Below are positions 32,891 to 44,005 of a stretch of DNA of 64,000 nucleotides, piece by piece; the stretch's first letter is position 1; the number at the start of each line of letters is the position of its first letter. A program made the position numbers and the translations under genes. The stretch is taken from NCBI GenBank assembly GCA_022315425.1, contig JAIUPT010000020.1:868001-932000 (forward strand), in the 5' to 3' direction. Origin of the DNA: Pseudevernia furfuracea. Its lineage: Eukaryota; Ascomycota; Lecanoromycetes; Lecanorales; Parmeliaceae. The notes below the pieces were generated by a model. That model worked only from the letters and a program-made list of their open reading frames with translations, did no database searches and had not been told where the DNA came from.

Positions 32891-33445
32891 TGCAACTAGA
32901 TTGGATTTTGGATGTAGAAAGTCTGAGTCTTGAAGGGTCTTCGGAACCTTGTAGAAGAGAGAAGGAAGAAAGACGCCGAGTTATATATGTCAAACATAAG
33001 TGGAACCATGGAAATGAGACCTTCTTAGCACATGATTAGCTGACCAGCAAAGCTTACTGCTTCTCCATTGTGGCGCATAGGTCTCTTCTCAGCCGTGCAT
33101 TCCAGCAATTATCAATCGAGACCCAGCGTTGGTGATGAGTAAGACGCATCAGTGTGGCGCTCTTTGAACATACAGGCTAGAGTATGAATAAAACTGTCAA
33201 AGATGAGAGGAAAGGCTATCCGCTTGTCTGCAAAGGTTGATGGCTTCTAAAAATGGCAGCCCGAAGAGGGACCGGAAAAGGACTACGTTTAGCGGTTTCA
33301 TTATTGGATATCACCCTTTGTGGTTGATTCTCTGTATTAACGGTTGGCACTTTGACTGAAATCTACCATACTCGCTGAAGAGTCGACGTAAGCTCGTGAT
33401 AATTGGCACCCGCTCAAGCATGTTATGTTCATCATACTGCATAAT
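32891..33445. other. intergenic, no gene seen
   Basis: Upstream of the small Ala/Pro protein and downstream of GET3. Nothing recognised. Confidence 0.4.
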
Positions 33446-34587
33446 TCACTCTGGCGGCTCATATGGCTTGACGAGCATCTCGCTGAAACTAGGGTACATT
33501 GATTTGTTAGCAGTGTCACAGGAAGTCTAGACGCAGTAGATCCTCACCTTTCCAATTTTTCCTTTCCTCTCACCTCCTCCACCAGCAATGGCATCTTGAC
33601 GACATTGAACTCATCGTAGAGCTCCTCAATCTGCTCCAAATACTTCTTCTGCATTTTTCTCCTCGAATTGCATTGCTCGCAAGGATTGTTCCTCTTTGGG
33701 AACAGCAGCTGATTTACCACTATAGCGTGTGTATCGATTTCGTAAGACGAAAGCTCCTGGATCATGCGCTCCGTCTCGTACAATGATAAGAATTCTGGAA
33801 TACAGACGCATACGAAGGTCGTCATATCGGGGTTCTTGAACTGCGTATTGACCTCTCCGATCGTCTCTCTCAGCGTCTCCATCTTCGCGATGACCTCGTC
33901 CAGATTCTGTCCACCGGGTAGTCCACCTCTTGCGCCAATAACTGAATTGAGCATAGGTCCAAATTGCGTAGATAGCTGTGAGATCTTTGCAAGGGCTTTT
34001 TCCATCACTGTCGGGAACTGTAGAAATCGTAAAGTATGACCTGTAGGGGCGGTATCGAAGATGATGGTCTCATAAGAGAGTGATTTGACCTGCTTCAGCA
34101 CTTCTGCGAAGGACATGGCTTCGTCCACACCAGGTATCTGGCGGACCAGTCAGCTCCATGGCTGAGCTATGATCAGGTTCATATCCCGAAGACTCACGCT
34201 AAATGCCAAATCCTGCATCATCCCTCCCATTCCCCCAGTCTGCGCCATGATCTCCTCGGCCCCTTCCCCACCCTCCTTAAGTAGATCTTGGATACTCCCA
34301 TTCGGATCGATCTCCATAGCACTCAGGTTGGTGAAGCCATCAATCAGTCTCGCCTCTTTACCGAACTTCTGGCTGAAAGCATCGCTGAGGTTATGGGCAG
34401 GGTCTGTGGATATGAGGAGAACGGATTTGCGGACACGGGCGAGCTGTATGGCGAGGGAGCAAGAAGTGGTGGTTTTGCCTACACCTCCTTTGCCGCCGAC
34501 AAAAATCCAGCGAAGGGACTTTTGGTGTATTATGGATTCAAGAGTAGGGGCGAGGTCTTCCGAGTCGGCGTCGACCGCTGCGGACAT
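33446..34587 (-). CDS. GET3: GET3 ATPase, tail-anchored protein targeting
   Basis: Three exons (34198-34587, 33548-34137, 33446-33488) join in frame to 340 residues, the usual fungal length. The deviant Walker A loop GGKGGVGKTT is at residues 31-40 and STDPAHN (switch I region) follows. FDTAPTGHTLRFLQ contains switch II. The GGLPGG-containing methionine-rich helical region forms the client-binding groove. The CxxC zinc motif CEQC (residues 283-286) holds the dimer together. The C-terminal PLLVEEVRG A-loop precedes a short last exon ending EPPE. Get3 takes tail-anchored proteins from Sgt2/Get4-5 and delivers them to Get1/2 at the ER; it can act as a redox-switched holdase. All catalytic residues are present. 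Confidence 0.95.
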
Positions 34588-35012
34588 GTTAGTGGAGGGT
34601 GGCGGGGTTAGAAGTTGTGATTAAATGATGGTGGTAGAAATTGTGGTGACGGTGATCTTGCAAGTCTAGAGGACTGTAAGGGCAGACTATTGTTTGGAGA
34701 GCATCACAAGGGTTGGACAGTTGGCAGCTGGAGTGTCAAAGTTGGATGCCGTGACGTAGCTTGTGATGCTCGAAGCCTGGAGCGCGGGATCATCCCTGGC
34801 TGTGGCTCTAGAATAAAAAATGATACGAGTAGCTGGACCCTGGACCCTTGGAATCCTCGCCAATGCCAACAAGAGCGGCAGCAATCTTCTCGCGTTTGAA
34901 AATGATCTTAAGACCTCTTTGAAATACAAAAGGTCTTGCAGACCTGTAAATCTCCCATCTCCCATCTCCCATCTCCCATCTCCTCTTATCAATCCCACTG
35001 TCAACCCGTAAC
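34588..35012. other. divergent promoter of GET3 and HIU hydrolase
   Basis: 425 bp between two divergent starts. It holds the CCCATCT tandem described separately just upstream of 35013. Confidence 0.5.
34951..34983. repeat. (CCCATCT)n microsatellite
   Basis: Four and a half 7-bp units, TCTCCCATCT-type, 30 bp before the HIU hydrolase start, presumably in its 5' leader. Confidence 0.7.
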
Positions 35013-35465
35013 ATGGATAACCCCAGCCAACCTGAACCGCACCCGAGGGAACCTTCCACACTCATCCCAGCGACCACCACCAGCAAGCCAAAAGATCCCA
35101 TAACCTGCCACGTCCTCGATCTCGTCAGTGGTGTCCCCGCACCTCGCCTCTCAGTCTCCCTCACCCTTCTCAAGCCATTCGGACCCTCCAGTGCCTTCAC
35201 GGCCCTCACCAACGCAGACGGCCGAATTTCGAGCTGGGAAGCGCCAGACGGTCCATCCCTGGCCGAGATTTTTGAGAATCTACGTGAACATCCGGATGGC
35301 GGGATGGTATGGTCGTTGAAGTTTGAGACGGGAAAGTATTATGGGTCGGGTAACACCTTTTTCCCAGAGGTGGAGGTCAAGTTCTTTGTATTGCCGGACA
35401 AGGGACACTACCACGTGCCGTTGTTGTTGGGGCCGTGGAGTTATACGACGTATCGAGGAAGCTGA
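35013..35465 (+). CDS. 5-hydroxyisourate hydrolase (transthyretin-like)
   Basis: Single exon, 150 residues. After a ~30-residue polar leader it reads ITCHVLDLVSGVPAPRLSVSL with the first catalytic His. Then come LTNADGRI (catalytic Arg), YYGSGNTFFPEVEVKF, and the C-terminal signature HYHVPLLLGPWSYTTYRGS with the second His and the YRGS tail that separates HIU hydrolases from vertebrate transthyretin. The enzyme hydrolyses 5-hydroxyisourate from urate oxidase to OHCU in purine catabolism. In fungi it is cytosolic or peroxisomal. Its C-terminus ends GS, with no SKL-type PTS1. Complete and apparently functional. Confidence 0.92.
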   Translation: MDNPSQPEPHPREPSTLIPATTTSKPKDPITCHVLDLVSGVPAPRLSVSLTLLKPFGPSSAFTALTNADGRISSWEAPDGPSLAEIFENLREHPDGGMVWSLKFETGKYYGSGNTFFPEVEVKFFVLPDKGHYHVPLLLGPWSYTTYRGS

Positions 35466-36493
35466 GACGATGGCTCGACGGCAATGAGCAATCGCTGTTT
35501 TGGGAATATCTGAGGATGTGTGTGGATGAAGTCTTGGGTGCCCGCTCTACATTGGAGATGTCATTTTGTTCGGTTCAGGAGGATACATACGTGCCGCATT
35601 CCGTATTTCATACTCACTTTTTACCGACAGGCACTGTGATCAACATGAGGTGAGCTTCAACAAGGGCTTGATCCCTACTGTGAGGCTGTTTTGCGATCTT
35701 CTGGCCCCTGTACATGCTAGCCTCTTTAACATTTGGAGCAGGCAAGGCTTGGTCGGTCTTTCCTAAAACACGATTTACCGTCACTATACATGTATTGACC
35801 AGTCTACTGAAAGGGACATCCCCTGTTTTACGACGCCTTGAATTTCAAGGCAACGAACTGCGTCCCGAACCGGACGCGGCTCCACGCACCGTAAAACAGG
35901 GCGTTGTCCACTAAGGTAGCTTGTGCATGTCACGATGTACTACATTGAGACGCTCTGGTACTGTTCCTGAAGGAAAGTTCAATCCTTTTCATAGTCTCTT
36001 GAGGTCGATCGCTCACGCTACATTTTGTTTGGGAATCGGATCAGCCTTGCGCTCGCGAGGCGGCCAATGACGGGCAAGCTTGTAGCGGGGATTGCAAACC
36101 CACAGTTGTTTTTTTCGTATGCAATTTTAGCATTTTTCAAACCAGAAGCGGGCTCTGCTGCTTGAGTACAACTCCTCGCCTTGTTTATACGTGGCAAGGG
36201 AGGAATGGATGAGGTATAGCCGCCTGCAGCAGCACGCCGACTATCGGGGTTCGAAATGCGAATGCTTCGGAGCTTGGATCATTGGCCAAAGAGTGATGTT
36301 CGCCTAGAGTCGCCCTGAGGAAAGGTCTGGATTTGAACAACCAGGCGGTACCTGTCTGACCAGGCGGTACGGATTTGTCTTCCATCTCAGCAAGACTCTT
36401 CAAGGCGGTAGACAACGCCCTTCGCACAAAAAGGGATGCCTTCTCCTCTTGCCTTGATCTTGATCTACAATCTTCAACCGCACAGCTCCAACA
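35466..36493. other. intergenic with foldback structure
   Basis: 1 kb between HIU hydrolase and the next plus-strand gene. Apart from the branched foldback at 35814-35909 nothing was recognised. Confidence 0.4.
35814..35909. repeat. branched foldback (three-way-junction-like)
   Basis: A perfect 12-bp stem (CCCTGTTTTACG 35821-35832 / CGTAAAACAGGG 35890-35901), extended by GGACA 35814-35818 / TGTCC 35905-35909, encloses two independent perfect hairpins. These are GCCTTG/CAAGGC (35835-35851) and GCGTCC/GGACGC (35860-35877). It could be a structured RNA in the HIU hydrolase 3' region, a foldback transposon remnant or chance. Confidence 0.45.
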
Positions 36494-37046
36494 ATGCCTT
36501 CAACAAACTCAAGTTCCAGTAATGCCTACACCACCTACTTCGTCCCCGGCTACGGCATATCCCGACACATAATGTTCACTGTATGGCTCATCTCGCTGTT
36601 TTCTCGTCCTGAATTATATCCCTTCCTGCGTTGCAAGACATGTTCCGAGAGTGGTATCTTTCTCACACCTTCGATACCACTCCAAACATCTGTCTTGTAG
36701 TTTAGATTGGATCCTGGTGTAGGATTGCTGACTCGGAATTGTCCGATAGCATATACAATACCATCTCGGTCCTTATGTCTCCGTGCGACCATTCACATAC
36801 CAGCAGAGGGAGGGGTATTTGATCAGTAACCCCGGCAGTGCCTTGACCAAGGTCAGCATCCTTCCTTCAGGATCAGCGGTAAGAATGCTGACGTGTGCCC
36901 AGAGCCAAATAGAAGACCTTCAATACATGTCCCGACAGTACGAGCAGCAAGAGGCTGAAAGAATGATAAGAGCGAGCGGAGCTTTAGACAGGGCTGATGT
37001 TTATATCAATCGACCGATACCAGTCCAGCAACGATATGGACACTGA
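36494..37046 (+). CDS. small conserved fungal protein, function unknown
   Basis: Three exons (36494-36580, 36750-36851, 36903-37046), phase 0 at both junctions, give 110 residues. A Ser-rich start (MPSTNSSSSNAY) is followed by TYFVPGYGISRHIM, then LGPYVSVRPFTYQQREGYLI, PGSALTK and a helical SQIEDLQYMSRQYEQQEAER. I recall the pattern (F)VPGYGISR plus VRPYTYQ plus QIEDL as that of small uncharacterised proteins common in Pezizomycotina. No TM or signal segment. The clean splice phases and shared motifs support a real gene. Confidence 0.75.
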
Positions 37047-38101
37047 CACGGAGGGGTGAAGCGGAGATGGTCTGGCAACTACGTGTATATTAGACGGGCC
37101 AGCCGTAAAATTAAAGAGAAATCCCCGATCACCGATCATCATCTACGGTCATTGCCAGTATAGTACATACCCGAACTCGGGCGCGCTACTGCGCTCTCAT
37201 AGGATTTGCAAGAATCGCCACCCCCTCAAATTACGATTTCCCTTCGTGCAATTCCAAGCAAGCTTTCCTCTCTTCCTCAAAACATCTCACTGCACCAGCA
37301 TACCTATATCTCGTATGACTAGATCCTTTGCTTTTTGTCATAGGAAGTTTTTCCAAAAAGTCTGTTGATACTAGGCCCTACCATAGGCCTCAACCCACAC
37401 GAGACCACAAGGGCACCTCACTTGTCATGTTGATGGGTCTGCTATGGGGTTACTATGACCTGTGAGGTTGTCCTATGGTCTAGTGACCAGAAAATAAGGA
37501 GGAATTGACGGGGTATCTGGTAAGAACAACAGTACGCTGGCATGCTTGCCGCCTCTGATCGGTGCTGTAATCAGGGTCTCCTCGTTTCGGCATGCACAAC
37601 ACATCAACACATCAACACATCAACACATCAACACATCAACAGGTGTACATCTCAACACATCCACATACCAACACGTCCCTTCGAGACAACACTTCAACAC
37701 ATTAGCCGCTTTCATCGACCCCCACCAGACTGCAACACGCAAGCCACATTGAAGGATGTCATGCTCTCTAGCTCCAGAACCCCGCGAGTTCAGGAACAGT
37801 TAGATTCGAACCCTAGAGCCTTATACCAGATTGCACATGCCTTGAGGTCAACGAGTCACAAAAAGCTTAGACACGAGCGTAAAAGGTGCACTCGGAGAAA
37901 GATCGTTGCCACAGTCAAAACATGCCCTTTCTTTCACCACGCAGTCGATGGTCTCTTTGTTCACCATATCACAAACCTGCTTTGAAACCCGGAAAGATCT
38001 TTTGTGTGAGGGAAAGCCAAGACCAGACCATTCCTCTACAACTTTTTCACCATGTGAACAATATGTTATACACTATATACAATGGCCAATGGTCCCAGCC
38101 A
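37047..38101. other. intergenic with CA-rich tandem
   Basis: Between the small conserved gene and the 3' end of a surface protein gene. Contains the (CAACACAT)n tract; frames across it are repeat translations. Confidence 0.45.
37596..37641. repeat. (CAACACAT)n microsatellite
   Basis: About five and a half 8-bp units, with degenerate copies continuing to ~37700. Confidence 0.75.
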
Positions 38102-40381
38102 TCAGCAGGCACTCACTAATTCATACACCACCTCCCCTAACCCCACCCCCATCGGCGTGCCTCCCATCTCCGCACTGAAAGTCACCGTGCTCAACCCCTC
38201 CCAGCCGCCCTCCATCTGCATAGTATGCATTCCCGGCCCCACCGTCACCGCCCGCTCTGTTCCCGAAGTCGCACCAGAGCTCGCGGACGCGGCACCGATG
38301 CCGAACATCTGAAACCTGCAGTTTGCCGTCACTTCGGACGGCGTGTTGCCGCAGGAGAGGGAGAGTGATGTTAAGGAGAAAGAGAGGGAGCCGGGGGCGA
38401 GGGCTATCTCTTTTGGTTCGGAGGCGGAGAGGGCGAGGAGGTGGGTTGGTGGTGGGAAGGGGGATGTGGAGTTAGAGGTGGTGGTGAAGGGGGTGAAGGT
38501 TGTGTAGTTTAGTCCTTGGAGGATTAAGGGCATGGAGGGTATGGGAGGGATTTCGGTGAACTGGTGGTTGTGGTATTAGTGAGATTGTGCATGAGGAGGA
38601 GGAGAGGGACGTACGTCTGTGGTCATGTTTTGGGTGGTTGTGCCGTTGGTGCAGAGGGGAGGAGTGCTGGTGGGTGGTGCCTGGGATATTTGAGAACTTG
38701 ACGTAGACACTGGTAGTGACATTGAGGTGTTTGGTTGTACTATGGATGGAGGGGGTGGTGCTATCGGTGTAGATACTGGAGGTATTGAGGTCGAAGTATT
38801 TGACTGATTATCGAGAGGAGGAGGAGTAACAACAGAGCCCACCACCACAGCCAAAGTCTGAGACGAACCAATGACCGCCCACCTATTGATCGGAACTGTA
38901 GGTCTACCCGTTGGTGGAACGCTCGTAGCATCTGTCTGAGCCGGCGTCACGAGGCTCGATCCGTCATCCGAGAAGTATTCCCTGGTGAGCGAAGCCGTTG
39001 CATTCGCCAGAGTCGGCGGCGTCAGCAGCGACGATCCATCGTCTGGGAAGTAGTCAATTGTCGGAGAAGGCGGAGCTGTAGGTCCGGCTGTTGATTGGAA
39101 GACAGTGGCATTAGCCTGGGACGGCGGCGTCAGCAGCGACGATCCATCGTCTGGGAAGTATTCAATTGTCGGAGAAGGCGGAGCTGTAGGTCCGGCTGTT
39201 GATTGGAAGACAGTGGCATTAGCCTGGGACGGCGGTGTCAACAACGACGATCCGTTTCCTGGAAAGTACTCTCTGGTTGGAGAAGGTCCGATTATAGTCG
39301 TGCTCATAGGTGTGTCAGTGACAAATTTCGAGAGGAAATGGCTTGAAAAGTGTCTAACGGTGGGTTTTGCGAGACCCGATCCTGTGGGTCTGAAGCCGCC
39401 GGAGGACCCTGAGCCGAGTGGAAGGGTTTGGTTGGTATTGTTGCGGTAAGGATATGGGGCTATGATTGGGGTGCTGGTGATGATTGGCGAGACAAGGGAA
39501 GAAGAAGGCAGTTGAGCGATTGAGCTCGTCTGATCGTTTGCAGGGAAGGTTGTTGGTCCAGTCGCAGTAATGGGGCTCAAATTAGGAATGACGGGCGATG
39601 TCGCGTTTGCGATTGGGACCGTATCGCCTGTAAATAGGGGAACCACAAGACTTGGTGTGGTTACAATTGGAGGTGCAATGGCAGGCGCAGAAGTTTTGTA
39701 GAACACTGGTGCAAATGGTGTGTTTGATGGTTGCGTATTAAGAGCAGGGACTGAAGCGATTTGAGGATTCGCTGCGTTATTGGGACTCGGACAGCTCGTA
39801 GCCTGATTCGCTGTCACTGTCATCCATACTGTCACCGTAGTTGTCTGCGTTTGAGAAGTCACAGTGATCGTCACTGTTTCCGTCTGCGCCTGAGGAGTAA
39901 TTGTAATCGTCTCCGGAGTTGGTGTCATAGTGACAGTTTGTGCCGGCAGAGTAATCGTCTGTGGAGGCAGTGTGACTATCTGCTGGGGCGGACATTGATT
40001 CCCGGATCCACTCTGGCCATTCTCGCCCTCTCCATTGCCCTGCTTTGTATATAGCGATGTAGAGTTCTGATACGGCGCTCCTTCGATTGGATATGGTACA
40101 ACGCCGCTGCTTCCGAAGCTGCTGCCGGTGTTGGCAGTGCCCGAGGGCATAGGGAACCATCCTGAGGCCCCCGCAAAGCTATTGTTCAGTGGCGCTCCCC
40201 TGTTGCTAGAGGCGGTCAAGCTTAGGTAAGGAGTGCTCCTAGTAGGATTTGGGGGGATGTCCTGAGGTCGTAGATGGGCAAAAGAATGAAAGTTTTCGTC
40301 GTTCTTCTTGTTGGGGACGCCATCAGCCAGCATAGAAAGACAAGTCGCTAGTAGCAGCAATTTGGTAAGGATAGACATCAT
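38102..40381 (-). CDS. Ser/Thr/Pro-rich secreted surface protein
   Basis: Start taken at ATG 40381 (MMSILTKLLLLATCLSMLADG), which gives a compact signal peptide; the frame is open to another ATG at 40492 with a second hydrophobic stretch. The mature part has a VTLPPQ/ITLPAQ/TVTMTP/TITITP segment alternating Thr and Val, then a long Ser/Thr/Pro region (likely O-glycosylated) with 36-residue tandem repeats containing YFPDDGSSLLTPP. An intron (38561-38613 approx.) leads to a C-terminal domain from FTEIPPIP onward with LILQGLNYTTFTPFTTTS and a few Cys, probably a beta-sandwich. About 740 residues in all. The layout suggests a cell-wall or extracellular-matrix protein. The next gene upstream, same strand, has a similar plan. 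Confidence 0.7.
39021..39290. repeat. 108-bp tandem minisatellite in the surface protein gene
   Basis: Units start at 39021, 39129 and 39237 (GTCAGCAGCGACGATCCATC and variants). The first two are almost identical, and a diverged unit lies before them. The period is 36 codons, so the reading frame is kept. Confidence 0.8.
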
Positions 40382-41013
40382 GGCTCTCCATTGAAAGATC
40401 TGCGAGAGCACAGAAGACGTAGTCACAAACAGAACAGAAAAGACTGTAATCGATAATGACAGACACTTGAAATCAACTCGACTAGGAGACATTTAGATAG
40501 GAGAATAGCATCCAAGGCTCCGACCATGATCCTTTCACCTGCAATAGCAACAGCATTGTTTTCTTGCGCACGTATCACGAACTACCCGAAAGGTCAAGGG
40601 GACGCTTGGAGCGCATAAGTCGATGAAGACGTTACAGGACAGATGACGATTGACGAAACACTGGTTTGCCCTTTGTCTATGGGGTAACGGGGAAGAGGGG
40701 AGTCAATGCACGTTTGAAGCGATGCCAGCGCCAATTGTGGCTGCTGTGGCTCAGAAGCGACAAAAGTGGAGCTTTTTGGCGGCCAGCGCGAGTCTGGTTG
40801 GGGCCCAAAATTGATATCATCCATGAATTTCAGACACCCCGATATCAACAACCTATCATACATTCAGCTTGAGCACTATTCTGCTGTGGAGCAATAAGGC
40901 TTGCGCCTAGCCAATGTGCGCAACAAAGGGGGTTATGGAAGAAGATAAGTCCACGGCCATGCTTCACAACCAACGATCCAGTCCAGACCAGCGAATATTG
41001 ACCCACAGCACTT
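40382..41013. other. intergenic between two surface protein genes
   Basis: Promoter of the 38-40 kb gene and 3' region of the 41-43 kb gene. No separate gene. Confidence 0.45.
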
Positions 41014-43238
41014 CTACTCTTGCGAGGAACGCTCCAGCTGCGCTGCACACGTATTGTTTGACCATCCTAAGCTCAGGTTGTCCATGTACCAGTCAACGCG
41101 CGTAGTTCCAACTGTCGCGATGATCTGAAGCCCCGTCAAATTTCGAAAGCCATCAGCAAACTCCACCAACGCCAAGGAGCAATCCTTCATTCCTGGACAA
41201 GGGGGCTGGGTAAATCCCTGAGTAATGACACTGAAGTTAGACGAGATCTGGTAGCCTTTGACCATGACGCTGCAGTCTTCAGGACCAGGATTGGTGCAAC
41301 CGAGATAAGCTGAGTAGGCATCGATCCAGTAGGCACTGTTCGATACCCTCGGTCCACTACCAATCTCACCTGCCAATTCGAGCTATAATGATTTTTGAGT
41401 CAGCATTCCTTCTTTTTAGGCGACAACCAGAGCAATGAAACAGCCCGAAGGATTACTCTGAGCCTTTTGCTCCAGGAGCATGTCTCGCGACTCGTAGAGT
41501 GGTCCAGAATGAGAATATATGCCCTTAAATGTACGTACCCCTGCGTCGGGTGAATCGGTCGCCCCTGAACCGTCCGCACGATATACTGCCAGCTGTGGAG
41601 GCGAGATAGGTGGAAAAGGATCAGATGGAGGAGGAACATAGCCGAAGTACTCTTGGAAGAATAGCTTATGGTAAGGGTTGAAGATGGGAGGAATATCTGT
41701 GTCCTACAGAACGTGGAGTCAGCTTCCATCCAAGGCAAAGTCCTGAGCAATAAGGGAGCTCGAAGGGTGCCCAATGCTTCTTCGCTCCCGAGACATTTGT
41801 TGCAAGCCGATAAGTGCTTCCACAGATGGAGACTTGGGCTCCCGAGGGTACATACCCCAGGACCTGCCGAAAAAGCCGGCAAATCGTCGAAGTCAATGAT
41901 GAAATCAGCAGTTGCATCACCACACGAAGAGGCAGTGGCAGTGTCCGCGCTTCTCGACGCTGTTGATAAGTTTGAATACAAGAGCAATGAGAAAGCAGGA
42001 TTCGTTGTGAGCTGAGCTGCAGACGACGAAGAGGTGCTTGTCGGGGAAGGAGTAGGGAGCACGTCCGATGCATAGGCGCCGACCGTAGTAACTGGAGCCG
42101 TGGGAGGGCTCGATTCTGTCTGCACTGGGCTAGAAAGGACACTAGAGGTTGCTTGGAGTAGTGTTAATTGATGCCCAGTCTACGGAGTACAGCCTCAGGA
42201 ACTTACGAGATGATTCTGGTTCAGGTTGTAGTGCTGTCGCTGTGACTGGGACAATAGTCGGCGATGTATCTGAAGTTGACATAGGTATGGCATCATAGTT
42301 GTTGGTCCAAGAGACAGCCACACCATCGATGGTTGCAACGACGAGGTCTGCAAAATCCCTAGCCTTATTCTGACGCGTTGCGTTGCCGGAAGAAAACGAC
42401 ACAATACCAGAAGGTGCTATAGGATACGCTGTGCCAGGAAAGGACGCCAGTTTTTCCGCGATCGTGACTGATCCGATAGCAGGGGATTTGACCGTGATGA
42501 ACGTCAACATGCTCGAGTTCCAACCGTTAGCTGCAAGCCCAGTGTACGTTCCGGCCGAGGCAGACGTGGTGGAAACGGTCAGCGTCTGGGTTTCGGTCCG
42601 AGATTCAGTAAATGTCTCAGTGGAGGAAAGGGTTAGGTAGCTTGTTGTGACGGAAGCGATCTCCATCGGTGGAGCAATATAGTCGGGAGGGACTGGCTGA
42701 AGAGTGACGACTCGGGTACTAGTGATCAGGGAAGCCGAGGCTGGTGGTGTTGCACCGAGCCAAGATGTGGTCCCATTCTCCTCGGTGAAAGAGTAAGCTC
42801 CTTGACCTTCGTCTGGCGAAGAAGCTTGGATGACGCTGACGACTTGAGTAGAGATCATGGAGGTGGTGATGGTCGTTGTGAAAGCAGTCGAAGTCACTTG
42901 TGCAGCTCCGTTGGCCAAGGGTTCAATGTCGGCAATTGACCCCTTGGTAAGAGCGTAGATTGTCTCGGTAGTCGGCGAAGCAGGCACGGTGACAAAGATT
43001 GTGGAGAGGGGGCTACATGCAGAGTCGTTCCTGGGATCTCAAGGTCAGTGTCATTCCTCGCGGGTGGGTCACACAAGGCGTGCTCGTTGAACAGCAAGAC
43101 TGAGCACTACGACTGAACAAGAGCGTGATGGACCGATAAGATGAGCTAAGTGCATTGATTTCGCGCAGAGGGTACCTACTCTGCAGTGGCCGCAGCAGCG
43201 CCGATGCCAACCAGGAGGAGAGGCTTAAGGGGATGCAT
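41014..43238 (-). CDS. secreted Ser/Thr-rich protein with C-terminal Cys domain
   Basis: ATG 43238 opens a signal peptide (MHPLKPLLLVGIGAAAATA), spliced (43031-43179 removed) to ENDSACSPLSTIFVTV. Exon 2 (42207-43030) is Thr/Ser/Val-rich (FTTTITTSM, STETFTESRTETQTL) and ends with a small globular part, GVAVSWTNNYDAIP. Exon 3 starts at 42124. A CGDATADFIIDFDDLPAFS motif, then IPPIFNPYHKLFFQEYF, YVPPPSDPFPPISPPQLAVY and WIDAYSAYLGCTNPGPEDCS follow in further exons. The last exon (41014-~41380) has paired Cys and GTTRVDWYMDNLSLGWSNN, ending in a beta-rich fold. FDDLP near a metal-binding-like FDD and the VDWYMDNLSLGW ending recall fungal surface proteins with carbohydrate-binding-like domains. 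No GPI signal. Function unknown. Confidence 0.7.
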
Positions 43239-44005
43239 TTTGGAAGAGGTGAGAGATCTACAAAAGATGGCTTCAATTTGCTGAAACAACGAGTCGAATT
43301 GACTTGAATCTTGATGCAAACGAGTGTAGGTTGATGTTGCAGAAAACGAAGGTGAGGTGATGATGGTGTTGGAAGTGTGAAGGGGTTTCGTCGTTTTTGT
43401 TTATCGAAGCTACCGCGCTAGTACTGGCCAATAACGGCTAATCTACAGATATGGTATGAGACTCACGCCAAATTCGCGCGTAGAGGGGCAATTAGGTGGG
43501 TGATTCTTTTTTGAAAATTCCACTTTTTGTGCAGCTTACTTGCAGTGTAAACGATCGACGTGCTTGAGTAAATTGTCGAAAAAACAGTCCCTTCATGCAT
43601 GACTTTTGATAGGTTCGCTTACAATTCTACACAGCGAAGCGAAAGGATGTCAACTACGAAGGGCTTTGATTCAAACTGGCGTTGGTATGATTGGGTAAGA
43701 ACCATTTCAGCGAGCAATGCATACGAGATATGAAATATGAAATATGATATGTGAGTTTGTGGGGTGTTGGGGGGACTTGTTTTGGTTATACTTATCCCAG
43801 CCATCAGCCACAAGTGAAATGAAAGATGCCACTGTTGTAGACTGATTATGTTGTCGTTCCTCCTGCCGAGTGTGCTAGAAATTTCCTCAACTCTAGAATC
43901 ACGTACATACATCTCTGGATTGGACACAATTCACGCGGAGTAGTAGGAATCATTGGAATGATCTACGAATTTGTAGGAATTGGGGTTTCGTTTAGGTTGG
44001 TAGGG
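43239..44005. other. intergenic, no gene seen
   Basis: Promoter region of the secreted protein gene; nothing else recognised. Confidence 0.45.

Noticed and set aside
37596..37700. Short regular repeats resembling a CRISPR array
   Set aside because: Contiguous 8-bp microsatellite without spacers, in a eukaryotic genome.
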